NCBI GenBank assembly: GCA_964545285.1
Contig: CAZJEW010000020.1
Coordinates: 1-24,248 of the forward strand
DNA: 24,248 nucleotides
Source of the DNA: CAG-1000 sp964545285
Lineage (GTDB): Bacteria > Bacillota_I > Bacilli_A > RF39 > UBA660
Direction of reading: 5' to 3'
In this document: piece by piece, positions 21,564-24,248 of the stretch
Layout of the letters: the number at the start of each line of letters is the position of its first letter
How positions within the stretch are numbered: position 1 is the stretch's first letter
Translations under genes and position numbers: made by a program
The notes under the pieces: generated by a model
Told to the model about the DNA's origin: nothing
The model's database searches: none
Seen by the model: only the letters and a program-made list of their open reading frames with translations

Positions 21564-23871
21564 TTTCATATAATTCCTTATAATTTTCTATAGGAATATA
21601 TTGTGTACTGTTAATTAATTCTTTATCTAACATGTTAATATCAGTTATATTAGATTTTGGTATATATAATTTATTAATTTTGTTTCTTACTGCCGCTATC
21701 GTTTTTTCTTTAATGCCACCTACTTTTAATATATCCCCCGATAAAGTCATTTCACCAGTCATAGAAATACTACTATCTATTATGATATGTTTTATATGAG
21801 ATAATATCGCTGTTACAATTGCAATACCAGCAGAAGGGCCATCCTTTTGAACACTACCTTCAGTAAAATGTATATGAATATCATGTGTATTAAAGAAATC
21901 TTCATCAATATTAAAATAATTAGAATTACTTCTTATATAACTAATAGCTACTTCAATACTTTCAGTAGTAATTTTCCCAAGAGACCCTGTATAAGTATAT
22001 TTTCCTGTACCTTTGTAAGAAGAACATTCTATATCAAGAGTAACACCACCCATAGGTGTATAAGCAACAGCTCTTACCACACCATAATTAGTAATAGTTT
22101 TAGTTTCATTTTTCTTATTATATTCAGTTTTTAAATATGCATATAAATCATCATCTTTAATTCTAATACTAACTATTTTTCTAGATAATTTAGTATACTC
22201 AGTAATAATTTTTCTAATTATTTTGCTTATGCATCTTTCAAGTTCTCTGACTCCAGCCTCATTAGTATAATCTTCAATTATTCTTTTAATAGCCGAATCT
22301 TCAAATTTAATAACATTATTCTTAAGGCCATGCCTTTTAATTAGAAATGGAATTAAATAATCCTTAGCTATTGTTAATTTTTCTTGATCTGAATAACCAG
22401 ATAATTCTATTATCTCTAATCTATCTAGTAATGCACTTGGAATAGAATTAATATCATTTGCAGTAAGCACAAATAATATTTTACTAAGATCAACTTCTTC
22501 ATCAATATAATTATCAACAAATCTTTTATTTTGAGATGTATCAAGAATATCTAATAAAGTACTTGAAGGATCTCCTTTATAATCACTTTTAATTTTATCT
22601 ACTTCATCTAATAAAAATACTGGATTATTACTTTCACATTTTATCAAGGATGAAACAATTTTACCTGGATTCGAACCAATATATGCCCTTCTATGTCCAA
22701 CTAATTCAGCTGAATCACTCATACCACCTAAAGATATTTTAACAAATTTTCTATTTAATGAAATTGAAATAGATTCAGCAAACGTTGTTTTTCCTACACC
22801 AGGAGGGCCAACTAAACATATAATCGGACTTTGAATATCTGAAGCTAATGATTTAACAGCAATATACTCTACTATTCTTTGCTTGGCTTCAAATAATCCA
22901 TAATGAGAACTATTTAATTTTTTTTCTATTTTATTTAAATCCTTTTCATCTTTAGTTTCTTTATACCAAGGAACTGATAATAAATATTCTATATAATTTC
23001 TTATTACACCAGCATCAGGACTCATTTCACTAGTTGATTCAAACCTTTCAAGCTCACTATTGACTTTTTTTCTTATTCTATCAGGTAGTTTTAATTTACT
23101 ATTTTTTTCTTTAAAGTTTTGAATAGTATCCTCTTTAGGATCTGATTCGCCTAACTCATTTTTGATGATTTTAATTTTTTCTTTTAATATATACTCTTTT
23201 TGTTCATCATCTAAACTTTTCTTAATATCAGTTTCAATTTTTCCTTCTAAATCAGTTAATGCATTTTCAATAGCTATTTCTTTTATTAATATTTTAGATC
23301 TACTTATACAAGATGTATCCAACATTAAATTCAATTTTTTTTCAAATGATAGTGGTAAAAAATTTGATATTAAATCGGTAACTTTATCTAAAGAAGTGTT
23401 TCCCTTAATTTGAGACATAATTGAATTAGTGACAAATGGATTTTTGTCAATATAATTTTCTAACTCACCAATTAATTTTCTTAAATAAGCGGTTGCTTCA
23501 AGTTCCCCATCCTGACTATGTTCAATATTAGTTATAATACTATCCAATACATCTTCTTCGTTTGAATAATTTACATAAGAAATAATTTTAACTCTATAAA
23601 GTCCTTCAATAATTACCCTTTGATTACCATTGGGTAAATCAATATTACTTCTTATTTTTCCAACGACACCTATTTTAGGTAAATCTGACGCATCTGGTAT
23701 TTCTTCAAGAGAATTTAAAGGACACACAATTAATACTTCACTATCATGATATAGTTTAGAAATCTCAGTAACTTTTTTTGATACTTCACTTTTAAGTTCT
23801 ACACGTACTTCTTGATAAGGAAGCAAAACAAGATCTTTTAATAAAATAACTGGTAAATTACTTTTAATCAT
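21550..23871 (-). CDS. lon: ATP-dependent protease Lon (LonA)
   Basis: A cytoplasmic AAA+ serine protease that degrades misfolded and regulatory proteins. The 773-residue protein has the N-terminal substrate domain (PVILLKDLVLLPYQEVRVEL at the start), a coiled linker (about 210-300), Walker A GPPGVGKT (355-362), Walker B PVFLLDEVDK (417-426, Asp422/Glu423), sensor residues near LTANDIN (469-475), and the protease domain with catalytic Ser680 in KDGPSAG and Lys723 in GGIKEK (43 residues apart, as in the family). Length matches LonA. The ATG follows AGGAGGAG. It is monocistronic, with its own promoter and terminator. Confidence 0.98.
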   Translation of the reverse strand: MIKSNLPVILLKDLVLLPYQEVRVELKSEVSKKVTEISKLYHDSEVLIVCPLNSLEEIPDASDLPKIGVVGKIRSNIDLPNGNQRVIIEGLYRVKIISYVNYSNEEDVLDSIITNIEHSQDGELEATAYLRKLIGELENYIDKNPFVTNSIMSQIKGNTSLDKVTDLISNFLPLSFEKKLNLMLDTSCISRSKILIKEIAIENALTDLEGKIETDIKKSLDDEQKEYILKEKIKIIKNELGESDPKEDTIQNFKEKNSKLKLPDRIRKKVNSELERFESTSEMSPDAGVIRNYIEYLLSVPWYKETKDEKDLNKIEKKLNSSHYGLFEAKQRIVEYIAVKSLASDIQSPIICLVGPPGVGKTTFAESISISLNRKFVKISLGGMSDSAELVGHRRAYIGSNPGKIVSSLIKCESNNPVFLLDEVDKIKSDYKGDPSSTLLDILDTSQNKRFVDNYIDEEVDLSKILFVLTANDINSIPSALLDRLEIIELSGYSDQEKLTIAKDYLIPFLIKRHGLKNNVIKFEDSAIKRIIEDYTNEAGVRELERCISKIIRKIITEYTKLSRKIVSIRIKDDDLYAYLKTEYNKKNETKTITNYGVVRAVAYTPMGGVTLDIECSSYKGTGKYTYTGSLGKITTESIEVAISYIRSNSNYFNIDEDFFNTHDIHIHFTEGSVQKDGPSAGIAIVTAILSHIKHIIIDSSISMTGEMTLSGDILKVGGIKEKTIAAVRNKINKLYIPKSNITDINMLDKELINSTQYIPIENYKELYEKIFS

Positions 23872-23893
23872 GTCTCCTCCTGTATGAGTTATT

Positions 23894-23922
23894 ATTATAA
23901 AGATTAATTACAAAAATGTAAA
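23894..23922 (-). promoter_or_regulatory. Sigma-A promoter for lon
   Basis: TTTACA (23917-23922), 17 nt, perfect TATAAT (23894-23899) on the minus strand; predicted leader about 15 nt, containing AGGAGGAG. No CtsR- or CIRCE-like operator was recognised. Confidence 0.8.
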
Positions 23923-23979
23923 CAAAAAAAGTTAATTTTGTATAACTTTTTGTCTTATATCATTTTCAATTATACATAA

Positions 23980-24010
23980 AAAACAAAAATAGTTAGAATA
24001 AACTAACTAT
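23980..24010 (-). terminator. Intrinsic terminator of the RCC1-repeat gene
   Basis: ATAGTTAG / CTAACTAT, 8 bp, 6-nt loop, followed by a T-rich run on the minus strand; the stop codon (24010-24012) touches the stem. Confidence 0.8.
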
Positions 24011-24248
24011 CAATATACATTTGTAATTGAAGGTATATAATGTGTTAATGGAATAGAATTACCAAGTTGACCATAAAGATTACATCCCCAAGAAAACAAA
24101 TCTCCATATGAATCTATTGCTAATGTATAATATTCTCCAGCTGTTACACTACTAAATGTTGTTCCACTTTTTATTTGTATTGGAATACTACTATCTGTTG
24201 TTGTTCCATTTCCTAATTGACCATTATTATTACGTCCCCATGCCCATA
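24010..24248 (-). CDS. RCC1-repeat protein, C-terminal fragment
   Basis: The gene runs off the window; only the last 78 codons and a TGA stop are present, with the start missing. Two partial RCC1-type (beta-propeller) repeats are clear: WGRNNNGQLGNGTTT and, about 50 residues later, FSWGCNLYGQLGN, with the usual VTAGEYYTLAID before the second (V/I-x-A-G...H/Y-x-L-A pattern). Bacterial RCC1 proteins of this kind are often large secreted or surface-anchored propellers, but no signal or anchor is in the visible part, and no sorting signal follows the last repeat. The biological role is unknown. Confidence 0.85.
   Translation of the reverse strand, partial: WAWGRNNNGQLGNGTTTDSSIPIQIKSGTTFSSVTAGEYYTLAIDSYGDLFSWGCNLYGQLGNSIPLTHYIPSITNVY

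Noticed and set aside
21847..22134. Plus-strand open frame of 95 codons antisense to lon
   Set aside because: Composition is that of a complement of lon coding sequence; no start signals.
1..24248. Mollicutes genetic code (TGA as Trp)
   Set aside because: nth, cca and the RCC1-like gene end at TGA, and Trp residues at conserved positions are TGG.
1..24248. CRISPR array, insertion sequence, prophage or integron
   Set aside because: No spaced direct repeats, transposase or integrase motifs, or terminal inverted repeats were seen on either strand.

Overview
The window looks like a chromosomal segment of a very AT-rich, endospore-forming Firmicute of the Bacilli/Erysipelotrichia type, resembling the uncultured gut lineages with small genomes. 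Three kinds of evidence support this. Gene order repeatedly matches Bacillus subtilis: rpsB-tsf, dnaD-nth, recU-ponA, radC followed by spoIVFA-spoIVFB-rplU-prp-rpmA, ylbJ beside ylbL, and spoVID-ysxE. Five or six genes belong to mother-cell sporulation families. TGA is used as a stop (nth, cca, the RCC1-like gene), so the Mollicutes code 4 does not apply. No tRNA, rRNA, IS element, prophage or CRISPR array is visible. The strain cannot be named from sequence alone.

Layout. 1-2002 (minus): rpsB and tsf, then a terminator, then the first 17 codons of rpsU; S2 carries an unusual C-terminal tail. 2172-2606 (minus): a small secreted two-helix protein resembling TrbC/VirB2. 2734-6112 (plus): recU and the bifunctional PBP1A, which meet nth-dnaD-cca (minus, 6118-8360) tail to tail over one shared bidirectional terminator. 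8412-12485 (minus): separately promoted hup, topA, galE and a cysteine-rich CotY/CotZ-type coat gene with a good sigma-K-like promoter. 12641-13528 (minus): rplU-prp-rpmA behind an L21 leader. 13632-15614 (minus): radC-spoIVFA-spoIVFB. 15677-16693 (minus) and 16740-17660 (plus): the divergent ylbL/ylbJ pair. 17632-20002 (minus): an operon of three prepilin-like genes. 20076-21510 (minus): spoVID-ysxE. 21550-23871 (minus): lon. 24010-24248 (minus): the 3' end of an RCC1-repeat gene.

How the genes fit together. Housekeeping functions are translation (S2, EF-Ts, S21, L21, L27, CCA addition), DNA maintenance (HU, TopA, Nth, RecU, RadC, DnaD), wall synthesis (PBP1A) and proteolysis (Lon, YlbL). 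A second layer concerns the spore: SpoIVFA/SpoIVFB (pro-sigma-K processing), a CotZ-like coat protein with a sigma-K-like promoter, SpoVID and YsxE-like coat morphogenesis proteins, and YlbJ. The least explained parts are the three-gene prepilin-like operon with a large extracellular domain, the orphan VirB2-like protein, the SAP-like tail on S2 with its structured leader, and the RCC1-like protein.

The segment is tightly packed. Stop codons repeatedly lie inside terminator hairpins, and promoters begin within or directly after the preceding terminator. There is no gene-free stretch over 300 bases; the longest (8685-8887) holds the hup promoter and leader and the topA terminator.
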